The notes beneath the pieces were generated by a model that had not been told where the DNA came from, did no database searches, and was given only the letters and a program-made list of their open reading frames with translations. This document shows, one piece after another, positions 44,335-56,329 of a DNA stretch of 64,000 bases. How positions within the stretch are numbered: position 1 is the first letter of the stretch; each line of letters opens with the position of its first letter. Position numbers and translations under genes: made by a program. This DNA is from Enoplolaimus lenunculus (lineage: Eukaryota > Nematoda > Enoplea > Enoplida > Thoracostomopsidae), in contig JASANG010003970.1 in NCBI GenBank assembly GCA_030248215.1, forward strand, positions 62,001 through 126,000, read 5' to 3'.

Positions 44335-47300
44335 AGTACATTTGTTTAAAAATACAATTTTCAGTTAAAAACTTTTAATTAATCAAAATATTGTTTATGA
44401 AATTTTGTTAAAACAAATAAAACGCAGTTCTGTAATTGCTGGCCTACTCTGATCGGATTGAGTTGTTTATTTTCGTTTGTTTGTTTGTTTGTTTGTATAT
44501 GTTTTTGTTTTTTTTAATCTCTTTGTCTGATTGCATGAGCGTATCCAGCGGGTGCGCTGTAGCCCTCCTATTAGAAAATTTATTGTGAAAAATTGGTGAA
44601 ATCCCTCTTCAACCTTACAAAGTTTAAATTTTATGCTGTTGATGTAATTTTGTTTACATCTGTAGTGTCTACAGAAAATAGTATGCCTAACAAACGTTGC
44701 CTACAACGGTGACAGTTTTCGCGTTAACTGTAATGCAAATATTAAAATAACGATAAATCTAGGAAGCGTTATACACTACTGAATTCAACAAATCTGTTTC
44801 TTGTACTGAGGTTCAAAAACGCAAGTTCTTTTCACTTAGAGGAAAGGCAAGGGAAGTGTACCGACTCCCCGTCTCCGTCCAAATTTTTTTGTGATAAACA
44901 GTTAAGGTCCCTACTTTACACTTTTTTTACCTTCAGGAAATTATTTGTAATAAATGATAAGGTCTTTTCGCAGCATTACAGTTAAAATTCCGTTTCGTAA
45001 CATGGCCAGCTCACTACCTCCGTCACAAATTTTTGGATCCGCCGCTGGTTCGATTACTGTATCACCTCTATTTTGACCCATAAAAATTTTGTATTGTTAA
45101 TTATCACTAAAATAGCGTTTAGCTTCTAGCTCGCTTCGTTCCCAAGTTTACGTTCACCGTATATTGCAGTACCGCATAAGAAATTTCTGGATCCGCTACT
45201 GTGTTTGTGTGTTTGTGTTGTTTAAAAGTTGAGAGCCTTAAAACTACAATTTTGTCTCTGTTTCAGTGGGAAGTCGTGAAGCAGCATTCGTCTACGCAAT
45301 TTCAAGTGCTGGCGTTGTCCACTCACTGGCTCGTGGCTGTGCTGACGGTACGCTAGCGGCTTGTTCTTGTGACCATTCGAAGCGTGGAATTTCAAAAGAT
45401 CAAAAGGTTAGTGACATGTGAATATATGTGATTTCAAAATAACTGAAACATTGTTTTTGACAAATTCAGTAAAATTTTCTCCTTTTATGGGATCAAGTCA
45501 AGTGTTTCTGTTCGCTGAACGGCTCAGAAACACTTGGCTTGATTTACTCTTCTGTTTGCTGAACGGGCCAGAAAAAGTTTCCTTAAATTTTGGTCTTCGT
45601 GTAATTTTTGGCAAAATTCTTTTCATTTGAATGGCCAAATTTCGCTGTGATAAAAATTAGTAAAATTTCTCTTCTGTTTGCCGAACGGGTCACAAAAAGT
45701 TTCCTTGAATTTTGGTCTTCGTGTAATTTTTGGCAAAATTCTTTTCATTTGAATGGCAAAATTTCGCTGTGATAAAAATTAGTAAAATTTCTCTTCTGTT
45801 TGCCGAACGGGTCACAAAAAGTTTCCTTGAATTTTGGTCTTCGTGTAATTTTTGGCAAAATTCTTTTCATTTGAATGGCAAAATTTCGCTGTGATAAAAA
45901 TTAGTAAAATTTCTCTTCTGTTTGCCGAACGGGTCACAAAAAGTTTCCTTGAATTTTGGTCTTCGTGTAATTTTTGGCAAAATTCTTTTCATTTGAATGG
46001 CAAAATTTCGCTGTGATAAAAATTAGTAAAATTTCGCAATTAAAACTGTGGCCAAAAAATTTTATTAACTGTGGTATGTTTGCATGTATGCATATATGTA
46101 TGTATATATCATTCCAGACTTTGGCAGAAGAGTTGCCAAGATTTTAGGCATTAATGGATTATGTGAAATATCGGACCGAGTGAATTACTAAACCCTTGGC
46201 TAAAAATCACCAGTAAACTCACCAAATTGATAATAAAGCAGTATGCAGCCCAATTAAATTGCGGTCGCTATTACAGGGTAAGTGAGGTAATCTTAAAAAG
46301 CTTTTTAAAGGGCGATTTTATTTGGGGCAGATGTTCGGACAATTTCCGGTACGCGGCCCGGTTTGCACGTCGGTTCATCGATGCAAACGACAGAAGAACT
46401 CGTGATCCAATGGCACTTATGAATTTGCATAATAGTCGCGCTGGCCGAAAGGTAAATGTGCATTTTTTGGCTACAAGTCGCATAACAATTCAGTGCGACT
46501 CGACGACAATTTGTCGCACGACAATTTGTCGCACAACAGTGTCCTAAAGCCTATGGATAAATCTAAGCATAATCCTAAGCATAATGATTGTCGACGAAAC
46601 GTCGAGTCGATGAAATTTCGGATTATTACAAGTACGGTTTTGTGCACCCGTAACTTGGCAGTGTGAAAATATCGTTCGGGAACTTCGGACCGTTAGACTT
46701 AAACAACAGAAAATGCAAGCACGGCGAATGGCGTTTAACTTACAACGTACATATCTGGCTTGTCGAATTCTCACATACCTTATAGTTTGAGCAAATTTAG
46801 TACCAGCTGTATACGTGAAATTAAGCTTATATCAGTGTTATGTGAAATTAAGCTTATATCAGTTTTGAATATCGAAAATTTATCTTGAAAATGTCTTCGC
46901 GAGCGAGAAGCCAGACACTATTTTTATGTCATAGAAGTAAAAAATTGTAATGTAGGGACCTTACCATTTTTTATAAACCAATGCTCCGTCGAAGGTGCGT
47001 GCAGTATACAGTAAAACAATCCTGAAACTAGGTTAAACATTCGCGGCATAAAAGCCAAATCCTGTACTGTAGGGACCTTACCATTTTATCATAACAACTT
47101 TTCTATTAAGGACGTTGATAAAGCACTCCTTCTACATGCACCCTGGTCTCTATAGTCCACCATTGTTACTAGAAGTTTTTCGCCAGAGACGTTAAGATAA
47201 AGACCGTTTTGCTTAAAAATCATTTCTTTGATTGTTGTTACAAATTTCAGGCCGTTCAAAAAGGTTTTGTACGCGCTTGCAAGTGCCATGGTGTGTCTGG

Positions 47301-49331
47301 ATCGTGTACAACGAGAACTTGTTGGCGGTCAGTCGGCAATTTTCATAATGTTGGACGAGCGCTGCGTCAGAAATACCAGCACGCAACTGAGGTTAGTCAA
47401 ACTTCTTAAGAAGAAAATTGACGAATCCTATCAAACTGCGGCCCATGTAAAAATCAGGGGCGGAACGTTTTTCTGTGGGACTAGAAAAGAGTAAGCTTAA
47501 GCTTTAGACTAATTTTTGTGATCTAAATATCACACCCGAAACCTAATCTTTCTGGTCTTGAATTTTACTAGTCAAGTTGTTTGCAATATTTACAACCATA
47601 GCTAATATCTTTCTGGCAAAAAATGTCACAACGCAACTAAAATTCTTATAAAACAATGTATAACCTAAATCTACACAATTTTGTGTTTAGAACTATAAAG
47701 TTTTAGTATATATAAACTTTGCTCAAAATACGTACGTGGGACGTTCTAGCTTTAATTATATAGATAGATGTAGCACGTCTTGCTGGTTTACTATTTTGTT
47801 CAATACTTATTTTGAACGCAAACTAAATTTCAGGTGCGAACGCATCAAAACGGTGAAAAATTAATTCCAGCGTCAGAACTCAGCGCAATGACTCGATATT
47901 CGCCTACCCGTTCAACGCTAATGCGATACGACTCAGTACTTGAACCTGAATTTCAACCTGAATTCAAACCTCAATTTAACCCAACACAACTCAAACAGTA
48001 TTTAGTGTCGAAAGGCGGTGGAAAATCAAAAAGAGCCAGAAATCAACGAAACCAGGAAAATATTCGAAAATCAGATTTGGTATTTTTCGAACCATCACCA
48101 GATTATTGTGTGACAAACCCGAAAACTGGTAAGAATTAATAATACGACACCGGTGTCTTAACCAATTTGTCGAACCAGCATAACGATGAGTTTACAAATT
48201 TAGCACATTTTTCCAGTATATTTAACAGCCAGGATTCATTTGACTTTAAAAATGGACTCTGGCACTTCGATATGAACCCGATGGACCGTAGGATATTTAG
48301 AAAAATACTTACGTAACCAAAGCTTTTTCACTTTTGTTGACTGACCTAAATTCCATCAGGCTAATCGGGCAATTCGTCACAGTTTAGTACTCAGTGATGT
48401 TAGGTGTTATAGCAAATTTAGAATACGGCTGTATTTATGCTTCGAATAATTTAGATGAATATCTAATAAAGATACAATGAATATTTAGTTAAGACGTCAG
48501 AATTCGTAAGTTGTATATCAACAAAAACACTTTCTTATCTAAGCGACAGAAATTTTAAGCAACGATAAAACAATTTTAGGTTCGATTGGCACAGACGGAA
48601 GGCGCTGCAACAAAACGTCAACAGGACCAGATAATTGCAATATAATGTGTTGTGGCCGTGGTTACGATACACGAACCGAGACTGTTCATGAAAAATGCAG
48701 GGTAAGCTGAACCAGCAACCCTTCTTCATACAGCAGCTTTGTTGCTACCCACCCCAAATGGATTAATGGCTGTAGACCCAGCTCCAATTGAGTACTGGTT
48801 CTAAACCCACACCTCATAGCTATGTTTCTGAATTTTCCAGTGTCATGTCTACTGTAACTTTAAGATAAACGCATCTTTTTGCACCATCGGCTTAATTTAT
48901 AAGCCTTGAAACAGCAAATTGCTTTAAACAGTCATTGAAAACTTTGAAATGTCATATTGCGAAAAATATCTTTCTTAGACCCGTAACCAGCTCACCTTGC
49001 TAGGGTGCCTAAACACTTGCCATACGAGACGTATAAGGGTTTTCAGTGACTTAAAGCAAGGTTGAAAATTTTCTAGCGGGGGACAAAATTGTTCTACGGG
49101 GGCTGAGCCATACTGGCCTACCTCTGGCTACTGGCAAAATCTAAGATATATCACTGGTGCCAACATTTTTAGTGCCGTTTCATTTGGTGTTGCAATGTCG
49201 AATGCCAAACGTGTACTCGAGTTCAAGAAGTTTACACTTGTAAACCTGAAGACGCACGAACCATGGAACCACGTTACCCGTATCTGGCACCGCCGAATTT
49301 CTATGAACGTCTACGGCAACGCGCCTTGTGA
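42168..49331 (+). CDS. Wnt2-like: Wnt family secreted ligand, Wnt2-like, 9 exons, complete
   Basis: Exons: 42168-42250, 43281-43482, 44100-44199, 45267-45406, 46311-46451, 47251-47391, 47834-48128, 48580-48701, 49173-49331; 460 aa, all phases agree. Wnts are secreted, lipid-modified ligands for Frizzled receptors. Residues 1-24 are a signal peptide ([15 protein letters not shown]). Family marks: [58 protein letters not shown] (S238 is the expected palmitoleate site), MCCGRGYDT and [11 protein letters not shown]...[22 protein letters not shown] and [20 protein letters not shown] are most like vertebrate Wnt2. Oddities: the linker between the lipid hairpin and [12 protein letters not shown] is about 50 residues longer than usual, with [14 protein letters not shown] units and a basic run, and 29 residues follow the final conserved CK. 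Putative N-glycosylation sites are NCT and NKT. Confidence 0.95.
42285..42590. repeat. Tandem repeat in Wnt intron 1
   Basis: About three diverged units of roughly 120 bp, each with AACTTTAAAAGTTGAAAATGTTTT and TTGTCAAAATTTC, followed by CAACTCA.CAAAAATGACTTA. Non-coding. Confidence 0.75.
42885..43100. repeat. Family C MITE in Wnt intron 1
   Basis: CGTATTCTCAACTGTGTGTAGC at the left and GCTACACACATTAGAGAATACG at the right are clear inverted ends. The inside has diverged more than in other copies. Confidence 0.8.
43553..43607 (+). repeat. GTTT microsatellite
   Basis: Run of (GTTT)n and variants (CGTTTGTTTGTTTGTTTG, then GGTTGG) in Wnt intron 2. Confidence 0.9.
43791..44018 (-). CDS. Possible nested small membrane or secreted protein in Wnt intron 2
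   Basis: A 75-codon frame on the strand opposite the Wnt gene. It starts [21 protein letters not shown], which looks like a signal peptide or signal anchor, followed by a polar, acidic part ([11 protein letters not shown]) and an amphipathic tail ([16 protein letters not shown]). No family recognised and no second exon found. The length alone is compatible with chance; the ordered hydrophobic-then-polar layout is the only support. Confidence 0.25.
   Translation of the reverse strand: MFAMVVIMVLLILRLNISLYVYNWQSDFSKLCPHQQEDNDGRPSLIRPVELLDDATDKHLLTYFYLLKRWTDSFD
44298..44332 (+). repeat. TAA/AAT microsatellite
   Basis: About eleven AAT trinucleotides in Wnt intron 3. A similar TTA run is at 50918-50934 outside genes. 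Confidence 0.95.
45549..46036 (+). repeat. 122-bp tandem repeat in Wnt intron 4
   Basis: Four units with an exact 122-bp period (motif CTTCTGTTTGC at 45549, 45671, 45793 and 45915). The last three are almost identical, so the expansion is recent. A partial fifth unit precedes them at about 45500. Confidence 0.95.
48841..48909 (+). other. Possible alternative terminal exon of the Wnt gene
   Basis: Follows a strong AATTTTCCAG acceptor, is in phase with exon 8 and is open for 22 codons ([14 protein letters not shown]...) to TGA. It does not resemble the conserved Wnt C-terminus, which is instead coded by 49173-49331. If used, it would truncate the Wnt before the last conserved cysteines. May be a chance acceptor. 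Confidence 0.25.
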
Positions 49332-50046
49332 ACCGCATACGACCCGCCGCAACGAACTAATGTGTGATCTCTACTTTAATGTTATGGGTATTTCAACGCA
49401 TTCCGTGTTTGTTTTCGTTGTTAAAGTCAATTTAATTATGGTTTGAATCAAGCTTATAAATTTTGTTTGTTTGTATAAAACATCATGTTCGTAGATTTTT
49501 GAACTAGGACTGTTTAGGTGGTTGAAATGGTTTCAATAATTTTATTTTCAACTTCTTGATTATTTTGTAAGTTTACTTATCGAGGCCGGCTCGCTGGAAC
49601 ACAGGGAGACGTCTCAGCGCGGGATGTGGGTGATGATTTTTTACCCGACCCACGCTTTAATAAGAGAAATAAGATTTTTTACCCGCAGGTTTAACCACGA
49701 CCAAAAATGCAAAACATATTCAGTGAATCGAATTTGACTCTGGTGGAGTCGAATTTTGACTCAGGTTGTGTTGTGAGGAAAAGCCTATATCCGAAAGAGA
49801 CAATTTGACTCAGCATTCCCGTATTTACCTGCCGGTAAAAATCCCACGCTGTAGACGACTCCGGTTTAAGATTAGGTTTAGTTGACAGGTCTCTATAATA
49901 AATAAAGCGGTACATCCCACGAAATGCTGACTACGCTCCAACCATGTGGCTGATAATCTCTGTGCATTGTATATATGTTATGTATATATGTTGTCAATTT
50001 TCGGTATCTACAATGCTAAAACTTTCAAATCTAAGTCGCGTACACT

Positions 50047-50322
50047 TTGCTTCAACAGGCTCAGGATTTGGCTTTGATTTTCGTTAAGGCAGGCCAAACC
50101 CTTGGTCTCAAGTCCGATCAAACCACCGCAAAGGTTCCTGGGGCTCGCAATCAATTTGAAACAGCGTTGATTGTGGTAATATTTTTTGAAAAAGTTTTAG
50201 TCGTAAAACTCGGAAGTTTTTCAATTTCTGCTAATGGATTATCACGCAATATTCAAAACGGCAATAAAGCTGCTATGCTCTGGCTTTTGACTTCATCTGT
50301 TACGTTTCGGTCCGCGGCTTAA
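50047..50322 (+). CDS. Unassigned 91-codon open stretch
   Basis: Open from 50047 after a TCAACAG acceptor-like site. The first half (AQDLALIFVKAGQTLGLKSD) has a normal residue mix, the second half is hydrophobic. No family recognised and no flanking exon found. Could be a gene fragment or a chance frame. Confidence 0.15.
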   Translation: MLQQAQDLALIFVKAGQTLGLKSDQTTAKVPGARNQFETALIVVIFFEKVLVVKLGSFSISANGLSRNIQNGNKAAMLWLLTSSVTFRSAA

Positions 50323-50657
50323 TTTGTTGCACGACTGTAAACGAGTAGGATTAGATTTTGTGGGCGGAGTCGACTGTCAAACGCTCTACAGCAGTATTTT
50401 GCAATTTTAGTTTTTATTTATAAACAGTATGCTATGCTAACTTTTTGCCAATGTCGGCTTTATTTATACTGCATAAGCGGCTCGTTTACTTTTAAGACCG
50501 TCTCGTTATCTCGCCCAACTGTAATAGAGCGCAGGATTAGATTTTAGGCAATTTTTTGCTTAAGCATAGGCTTAGAAATATGCTTTATCTGGAGTTGCGG
50601 CATCACAAACATTGGTCGCTCAAGAGAAAATACAGGTGACATGATTATAAAATTGTT

Positions 50658-50829
50658 GGCCAATGTTACTTTAAGGGACGTCCAGGTTCCTGGTGGGTCC
50701 ATAAAAGAATACGTTTAGATTCTAGATGACATTTTTTGTTTAGGCTTAGGAACACATTTTTGCAACGCTTAGGCTTAGGCTTAGGAATACGCTTAATCTA
50801 CTGTTACGCCCCTTAAAGTAACATTGGCC
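50658..50829. mobile_element. Family A MITE with perfect 8-bp target duplication
   Basis: Element from GGCCAATGTTACTTTAAGGG to CCCCTTAAAGTAACATTGGCC. The octamer AAATTGTT is at 50650-50657 and 50830-50837. TIRs are nearly perfect over 20 bp, which points to a recent insertion. Confidence 0.93.
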
Positions 50830-53800
50830 AAATTGTTCATGGTCGGCAATACCAGGGGCATAGAGTTAAGAATCTCAGATAAAGTATTGTTGTCTTCTAG
50901 TCTTTCATTTTATTGTTATTATTATTATTATTACTGTTGTTGTTATCAATTATTTATGAAATATTTAAAGTTTAGGCTGATGCCAGGAATTTCTTCTATA
51001 ACCAAATACTCACGTGCAAGCTTTTGTTACAAGTTTGGTCACAAAACAGCTTTGAAGTTTTTGCAGCTGCAAATTATTCGCAGGAATTAATGGTATTGAA
51101 TTTTGATCGGTTAATTGGAATATTCCTTTAAAAATACTTAGCGGTTTCGTGCCCTGATTACAGCGGCATTACGTGACGGTCGAAATTCACCGCCACTCTG
51201 ATGATGGATCACTTTGTTCATTTTAACATATTTTGTTATGTTAAAATGGAATTTGTGCGAGAAATTGATACGATTTGAAAAAAATATGGGTCGTGTACAC
51301 TTGTGTTACCAGAAGATTTCTCAAATTTGCAGATATTGTCAGCAATTTAGGCTTATAGGCTGAACGCTAGGATTAGAATTAGGATTAGAAGCTTGGGTTT
51401 AGACTCTGGCTTAGACTTATTCACTATTAACCGATAAATGCATACTTTATCGGTTTTGACGTATAATTGTGTTTAAGTCGTATTCAAACGTGCAACTATT
51501 TGCTGCGAGAACTGGTAGCGGCAAATTGCATGCTGAGCTTGCATTTTTTCATCAGCCAATGACAAAGCGGCTGTAATAAATTTAATGAACTTGCATGGTT
51601 ATTCACACAAGTGAACTAAATTGATAGCTATGAATTTTAATGACTTATTTGCAGCTCCAAGTTTTTCGAACGGGATTGTTACAAAACTTGCAAGTGCAAA
51701 CTGCAGCTGCGAGTTGTCGCTGCAAAAACTTGCACGTGTGAATGGGGCTTAAGGTATTATTACGGCGAAAGCTATTCTCTAGGGACAAGAATATTAGCTA
51801 ATTGCTTTTTAGTGAGACTACACAATCCTAACATACCTCTTATTCTAAATAGTAAATAGCGCACCATCTATGCACAGAATAATCTAACATTGGCTATGAT
51901 TAGATTTAGTTCTGAGCTTATCTTTATGCTGACAATTTGAAATATCCTTAAGCTTGCTACTGCTTTGCGACTTAAAATGAGCATTGATTCAAGTTTTAAT
52001 AGCAAAAAACTTCAAATTCATGTGTTTCCGCAATTATATAACATATTTACGTGTATATATTTTGCAATTAACATGTTTTTGTGTTCAGAAAGTAAACTTA
52101 AGTCCATTCTTAGCGTTTCTGATCTGAACTCAAAGGTGCCTCACCATTTTCACCGTTTTAGATGAGCCACGCAGCCAGCTCACCTGCTGGGGGGAGGCTA
52201 AAAACTGTCAAAAGTGATGCAAGCAGCTTCCTAAGTGTAGAGATGATTTTATAGCCAAGCAAAAATTAGTCTAAAGCTTAAGCTTACTCTGCTCGATTCC
52301 GACGGAGAAACGCTCCGTCCCTGAATTTACATGACCCGCCATTATTAACAGACCACACCGAACACAGTCCTAGAACCTAAACTTAGGTTCAAGACTGTAC
52401 CCTCCAACTAGTTAGGGCCGATTTAATAATCAGTCGCGGAACGTTTTTCTGTGGGACTGCAATAGAGTAAGCTTTAGATCGTTTTTTGGTTGGCTTATGT
52501 ATATAAGTTCAGCCTTAATACGTGTAAGCTTAGGAATATGCTTATACTGCTGTTACGGTCCTATTGCTTTTACCTTGAAGTTAATTACATTCACAAAAAA
52601 CATTTTACAACCTTTTACTGATCATATTTGTATTTATAGATAAAACAGACAAAATGTTTAAATTACGAACATAGATACATATTAATAATTCCTGAGATTT
52701 CATTTCTCAAACGCCACCCAGTGCCTGACCAATCTAACCCACTAGTGCTCATGTGCCACTTTGGCCAACGAACAGAAAACGGGCGGAACAGAAACATAAG
52801 CATATTCGTAAGCCTAAGAGTAACAATGAGCTTATACCTATTAGCCTAAGCCTGAACCTGAGCGAAAAATTAGTCTAAAGCTCAAGCTTCTCTATGCCAG
52901 TCTCGCAACAAAAACGTTCTGCCCCTTATCTTTACACAGGCCAACAGGGTGAACATTTTTGCCACATTCGGAAGTTGATACCTCACTCCCAAGAAGGACC
53001 GAAGTAGGTTTTTCCATTTGGTTTTCTCACTTTAACTAGAAAACTTGCCGTTTTTACTCGCTCAAACCTAAAACTTCAATGCGTTTTCTGGTTTTCTTGT
53101 AAATTACAAGTTTGAATAGCCAAAATTTTACAATATCATGCGTACACCAGGTCAATTCTAACTTTGACGACGGCGGCTGATGGGCATTGAAGGCACAAAA
53201 AGCTTCAATCAAAACCAATTTTTTAACGCAGAGGACTATGAACAAACCTACTGTGTATATAATTTGAGAAATTTTGATATGCCAGTTCAAAATTTTCAAG
53301 AATAAAAGTCTAGCAGTTAGCCGTGTTCTACTGGAATTTTGGGCAGAACGGTTTTCTGTGTGACTGGAATAAAGTAAGCTGTAAAAGCTTTGAAGTAATT
53401 TTTGGCTTAGGCTTAGGCATAAGCTCATTCTTACGCAAGGTTTAGGCATATGCTGATTCTACTGTTCCTCCGCTGTTTTATACACTAGCTATTGCTTGTT
53501 AAGAGGGGGTCCCATAGGTTGAGGGGGGCCAAGGGTCTTTAGCCCCCAGAAAAATTGGCCTCAAACAAAGTCTATTCTAAGGTTTGTTTTATCCCTTTAG
53601 CATTTTAAGCTGGCAACAGGACTGTTGCTACCTCATAGACCATTGAAACGAATAATCCTTTATGAAAAAATGATACAGAATTGCGCGTAAGGCAGTGGTA
53701 AGAAACATACGATAATATAATATAGTCAAAAGCAGAAAACATTTGAAACTAAAAATGAAATATTAAAAAAACAAAATTAAAGTTCACAGAATTATTTTCA

Positions 53801-54545
53801 AATGAGCGAAGCAAACGAGAAAATATATTAGGTTTTAGGCACGCGCACGGTAAACCAAGCCTAGGTTAGATTCCAGGTATTTCGTTTGCTTGCACTCTGC
53901 TTAGCGAATCGATCTGAGATTTGCAATTTTTGAAATATTTTCGGTTGGAAAGATATTGGCTGGATTGCGAAAACTCTTTGACACTTAAGGTTAATTTTAA
54001 ATTTACGTCGAAATTTAACATTAAATTTGTGGGAGGTGACTTAAAAGTTTAGGGCCAATGTAAACAAAATGGGCGGAACAGTATTAGAAACATATTCCTA
54101 ATCTTAAGCCTAAAGCCTAGCGTCAGAATGAACATATTCCTAAGTGTAAGCGTAAGCCTAATCGTAAGAATGAGCATATTCCTAAGCGTAAGCCTAATCG
54201 TAAGAATGAGCATATTCCTAAGCGTAAGCCTAGACCTAAGCCAGGCGAAATAATTATTCTAACCCATAAACTGGCTCCATTACAGTTCCACAGAAAAACG
54301 GTCTGCCCCTGATCGTTACATGAGCCAAGTTTTGTATAAACAAAAATATTAAGCCTGTAACTTTTGTTAATATTTAATTTCAATTCGTAACTGCGTGCAA
54401 AAATCGTTCACGAGGCTCCGTCGAAAAGTTTCATTTTCAAAATTTTAACTCTCATTTTTGACTCTCAACACAGATTTGAACTGAATTTAAATTTTGACTG
54501 AAATCACGATTTTTTGTCAGAACAACAAAGTAGCATTTGAATTAC

Positions 54546-54710
54546 GGCCGATGTTACTTTCACTGCCGTCCCAGTTTCTGATGAGTCTATGAAGGAATAG
54601 GCTTAAATTTTCAACTACATTTTTTGCTTGGCCTAGAAATACACATTTTTTAATGCTTAGGCTTAGAAATATGCTTAATCTAATATTACGGCCCTAAAAG
54701 TAACATTGGC
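54546..54710. repeat. Family A MITE, diverged
   Basis: GGCCGATGTTACTTTCACTGCCG at the left and GGCCCTAAAAGTAACATTGGC at the right, with short GCTTAGGCTTAG core units. Confidence 0.75.
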
Positions 54711-55419
54711 ATAAGTTACTGTGATTGAGTTGCGCCGAATGGCGTATGCCGATTTTGGCCTTAAAGTAAGGCATTACGTCATAAAGTTTTTCGTTAAGGG
54801 TTAACCTTTAATTGGCAAACAAAGTACTTATTTGGCAAATATTTTTACAACCAAAAATTACTTCTGAGAACCTCTGGCTTCTGTACGAAAACGGTAAGAA
54901 ATCTTTACACCAAACTTAAGTGAAATCTTGAACTTTAAGTCATGTTTCTGCAACCCAGCCATTATCTTTGAACGCGAATTATGCTGTCTGCTTATGACAT
55001 TAGAGAATAAAATACCAAACACTACACATTAATACTATTGTACAAACATTGCGAGTTGAAATAAATAAAACACATTAATAATATTAGTTTTAGCTAAATT
55101 TACAGTCTAAAAACCCAAATAATTGCACATAGCTGAATTGAAAACGATGGCGCTAATTGGTTCAGGGCAGTTAGTACAAGGATATCGGGGGTCCGAAGGC
55201 TTCCCTTCTGCTCGGATATCGCCCCTTCCCCCTGACAAAAAATCACAGGATTAAAAGGATTACATGTTAAGAAAACTGGCTTGCTATCTTTATGAATCTA
55301 CTTATTGCTTTTGGTTGTATAGACCATCACAGTATGTGATTCGTTTCTCTGCGTTTCAGTAATTGCTAAAATATATCTACAATACAGTAATACTCAGTTT
55401 AGCCAAGAATGCATGATAC

Positions 55420-55760
55420 CCTTTAACAAGAGTATACAACTGGGTATATTCTGTGTAGAAAAGAATGTTCGCAGCGCGCGGTGTATTTTTGGCTTACCCC
55501 CCGTTATTTGGGGGGGTGTCAAAATCTTCATAGATGCTGAAATACATGTGCTGTTGCATATACTGAAAAGTGGTCCGATTGTATTTTCGGTGTTGGCTGG
55601 CCGTTACACGTGTAATGAACGTAAAATTGACCCCCCCCCAAAGTGAGGGGGGGTAGAATCAAACCGCAACGAGCGCTGGTAGAATTAGTTCCATGTAAAA
55701 CAAGGCTTTTTGCATACTCTTGTTTAAGGGCATAATCCACTCTTGGTTTAGCGGACAATG
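55420..55760. repeat. Foldback element with C-run/G-run hairpins, second copy
   Basis: Begins AACAAGAGTATACAACTGGG and ends CATACTCTTGTTTAAGG..CACTCTTGGTTTAG. Inside are ACCCCCCGTTATTTGGGGGGG and CCCCCCCCAAAGTGAGGGGGGG. The AGAAAAGAATGTTC segment is shared with the 36465-37060 block. Confidence 0.75.
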
Positions 55761-56329
55761 TTTAAAGTTAAAATTAATTCAAAAAGTTTGCTGCCTAAGT
55801 GGCGTAACAGTACTATAAGCATATGCCTAAGCCGAAACCTAAGCTTAAGCCAAACAAAAAAGTCTAAAGCTTAAGCTTACTCTATTACAGTCCCACACAA
55901 AAACGTTCCGGCCCTAATCTTTACATGGGTCGTAAATTAGGTATTTTAAAATGTTTTAAAATCTGAGTTAACGGGATACACTAGGATTTGAAAGGCATTA
56001 CATTTTCTTATACCAAATCAAAGTAATAATTTTCGGCCTTGTTTAGTATTTATAAAAAAATGTTATTTTGACTGAATTTTTCTAACTTCCCCAATAATTT
56101 CAGCGACGATATGCCAAAGTGCATAGTTTTAAAAACTAAACGAAAAATAAATTGAACATTTTTCTACTATAAAAACCTTATTTCTATTACACACATGAAA
56201 TCAGGCCCGTAGCCAGCCCACCTTGCTCGGGGGAGGGGCTATAAATCGTGACATTTTACCAAGGGGGCTAACCCCCCCTCTTGGCTACGGGTCCGCATGA
56301 AATCATAGATCAGTGAGCGAGAAAAAAAA

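Larger units (their letters stand above)
49332..56329. other. Spacer between Wnt and ZP-domain genes
   Basis: Contains a partial family E element (49700-49815), an open 91-codon stretch (50047-50322), a perfect-TSD family A MITE (50658-50829), a perfect hairpin CATTTTAACATA / TATGTTAAAATG (51218-51247), ACTTGCAAGT-type sequence (51475-51750), several family B copies (52430-52570, 52770-52945, 53340-53490, 54055-54328, 55795-55930), a family A copy (54546-54710), C/G-run hairpins (55420-55760) and a family F copy (56204-56293). No gene identified. Confidence 0.65.

Noticed and set aside
46271..46310. Earlier acceptor (CTATTACAG) for Wnt exon 5
   Set aside because: Reading from it meets an in-frame TGA; the acceptor at 46310 keeps the phase and gives the conserved GRCSDN start.
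50824..51090. 88-codon open frame
   Set aside because: It starts inside the end of a family A MITE and crosses a TTA microsatellite.
53054..53449. 131-codon open frame on the minus strand
   Set aside because: It runs through a family B fragment and a foldback relative; low-complexity Ser/Leu content and no homology seen.
54123..54383. Gly-Leu-Arg repeat frame on the minus strand
   Set aside because: A shadow of the CCTAAGCGTAAGC core of a family B element.
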